DNA of 6,505 nt from contig RKRZ01000033.1 of the NCBI GenBank assembly GCA_007571105.1, positions 1 to 6,505 on the forward strand, read 5' to 3'. Position numbers and translations under genes: made by a program. This DNA is from Gammaproteobacteria bacterium (lineage in GTDB: Bacteria > Pseudomonadota > Gammaproteobacteria > Poriferisulfidales > Poriferisulfidaceae). How positions within the stretch are numbered: position 1 is the first letter of the stretch; the number at the start of each line of letters is the position of its first letter. Shown piece after piece: positions 5,855 through 6,505 of the stretch. The notes under the pieces were generated by a model. It had not been told where the DNA came from. It was given only the letters and a program-made list of their open reading frames with translations, and did no database searches.

Positions 5855-6505
5855 AGTTGCTCGATGAATTGAATCCAACTGGTTGCTTCGGAGGCAGATT
5901 TCTTGCTTTTCTTTGCGGCTGCCAACGATTTTAGCGCAGTTTGGGTGTCGCCTTGTTCGTAAGAACAGATGCCTTCCAGCAGATGATAAGGGCCGGGGTC
6001 TTTGGGACTGTCGCGCAGGCCTGACTGAGCGCTTTCCACGCAGTTTTTCCAGCGAGCATTTTGTGCATACAAGCGACTGAGCCTGAGCCAGTTGCGGGGT
6101 TTGTCCTCCAGCTGAGCCGCTTTTGTCAGCGGCGAATAGGCACGTTCGTATTCGCGAGCGGCAATCCAGGAGTTGCCCAACAATTTCCAGTGCCGCACGT
6201 TTTCCTTGATCTGCCTGTGCTTCAGCCCGTCTTCCAGTACGCGCGCTGCCATCCAGGGAATTTCTTGCATGCGCATCAATTGCGCAAGAAGCACCAATTC
6301 TTCGCTGCGCTGCAATAAGCCTTGGGCATAAGCCAGGCGCATGATGGTCAAGGCGCGATCGTCGCGGTTGCGCTCCATGTGAACTTGCGCCAACTGTTTC
6401 CAGAATTGGGCGTACTTTGGGTAATGCAAAATGGCTTCCTCGAGCAATTGTTGCAGCACCGGCCAATCGGCTTGCTGCAGATAAATCCCGCCCAGAAACT
6501 GATAT
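5851..6505 (-). CDS. TPR protein resembling those of exbB/exbD/tonB operons, C-terminal part (5' end outside window)
   Basis: The frame is open from the window edge (beginning YQFLGGIYLQQADW) to a TGA at 5853-5851, giving 217 residues of a longer protein. It is alpha-helical with degenerate tetratricopeptide-like units: YPKYAQFWKQLAQVHMERN, a DDRALTIMRLAYAQG unit, AARVLEDGLKH, ARWKNCVESAQSGL and GPYHLLEGICSYEQGD. From memory the order FLG-IY, FW-QLA, ALTIM-LAY-QG, LLGNSW-AAREY matches TPR proteins at the ends of gammaproteobacterial TonB-system clusters, thought to assist TonB-dependent uptake at the envelope. If correct, tonB, exbD and exbB should lie just beyond the edge on the same strand. 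The signal peptide region is not in the window. A GTG at 6459 is only an internal valine codon. The stop overlaps the ubiG start by 4 bases. Confidence 0.8.
   Translation of the reverse strand, partial: YQFLGGIYLQQADWPVLQQLLEEAILHYPKYAQFWKQLAQVHMERNRDDRALTIMRLAYAQGLLQRSEELVLLAQLMRMQEIPWMAARVLEDGLKHRQIKENVRHWKLLGNSWIAAREYERAYSPLTKAAQLEDKPRNWLRLSRLYAQNARWKNCVESAQSGLRDSPKDPGPYHLLEGICSYEQGDTQTALKSLAAAKKSKKSASEATSWIQFIEQL

Noticed and set aside
5150..5872. Plus-strand open frame of 240 residues opposite ubiG
   Set aside because: It mirrors the ubiG coding region almost exactly and has no motifs; long antisense frames are common opposite codon-biased genes of this GC content.
5159..6466. A 435-residue open frame that would extend UbiG upstream by about 200 residues
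   Set aside because: The extension lies over the TPR gene in another frame, is rich in Arg, Ser and Cys with no domain pattern, and UbiG has its normal N-terminus at 5854.
1..6505. Defence system, prophage, insertion sequence, integron or CRISPR content
   Set aside because: No direct-repeat arrays, transposase or integrase motifs, terminal inverted repeats or tRNA-like attachment sites were seen; every gene fits a conserved housekeeping family.

Overview
The window reads as ordinary chromosomal DNA of a ubiquinone-using, probably gammaproteobacterial species. The reasons are a proton-translocating transhydrogenase with a split alpha subunit, a UbiG methyltransferase followed directly by a MupP-type HAD phosphatase and a YciK-type short-chain dehydrogenase (an order I recall from Pseudomonas), and a TPR protein resembling those encoded at the end of gammaproteobacterial exbB/exbD/tonB clusters. 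GC content looks moderate, in the mid-50s percent by eye. No genus can be named. I see no mobile elements, tRNA or rRNA genes, CRISPR arrays or signs of recent transfer.

Layout. The left third, on the plus strand, is the end of a pnt operon: the last 50 codons of pntAA (1-153), all of pntAB (150-461) and all of pntB (480-1874). Thirteen bases later begins a plus-strand gene for an endonuclease III-like HhH-GPD protein (1888-2574) with a [4Fe-4S] motif but a glutamate where the Nth lysine normally sits. A textbook intrinsic terminator hairpin (1929-1952, then TTTT) lies inside the first 25 codons of this gene.

The right two thirds are on the minus strand and look like one tightly packed operon, read from 6505 down to 2555. 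It encodes the C-terminal part of a TonB-system-associated TPR protein (cut by the window edge), ubiG, a mupP-like phosphatase, rmuC and a yciK-like SDR. Junctions are a 4-base ATGA overlap (TPR/ubiG), a 44-base gap (ubiG/phosphatase), a 6-base gap (phosphatase/rmuC) and a 14-base overlap (rmuC/SDR). This operon meets the plus-strand glycosylase gene tail to tail, with the two coding regions overlapping by 20 bases.

Functionally the pnt genes make NADPH from NADH at the expense of the proton gradient. The minus-strand operon mixes quinone synthesis, cell-wall sugar recycling, DNA maintenance and envelope energisation, so it is probably a housekeeping linkage, not a single pathway. No exotic system is visible. 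The points most worth a second look are the intragenic terminator, the altered glycosylase active site and the SDR without its catalytic serine. Coding sequence covers the window almost end to end; the longest non-coding stretch is the 44 bases between ubiG and the phosphatase gene.
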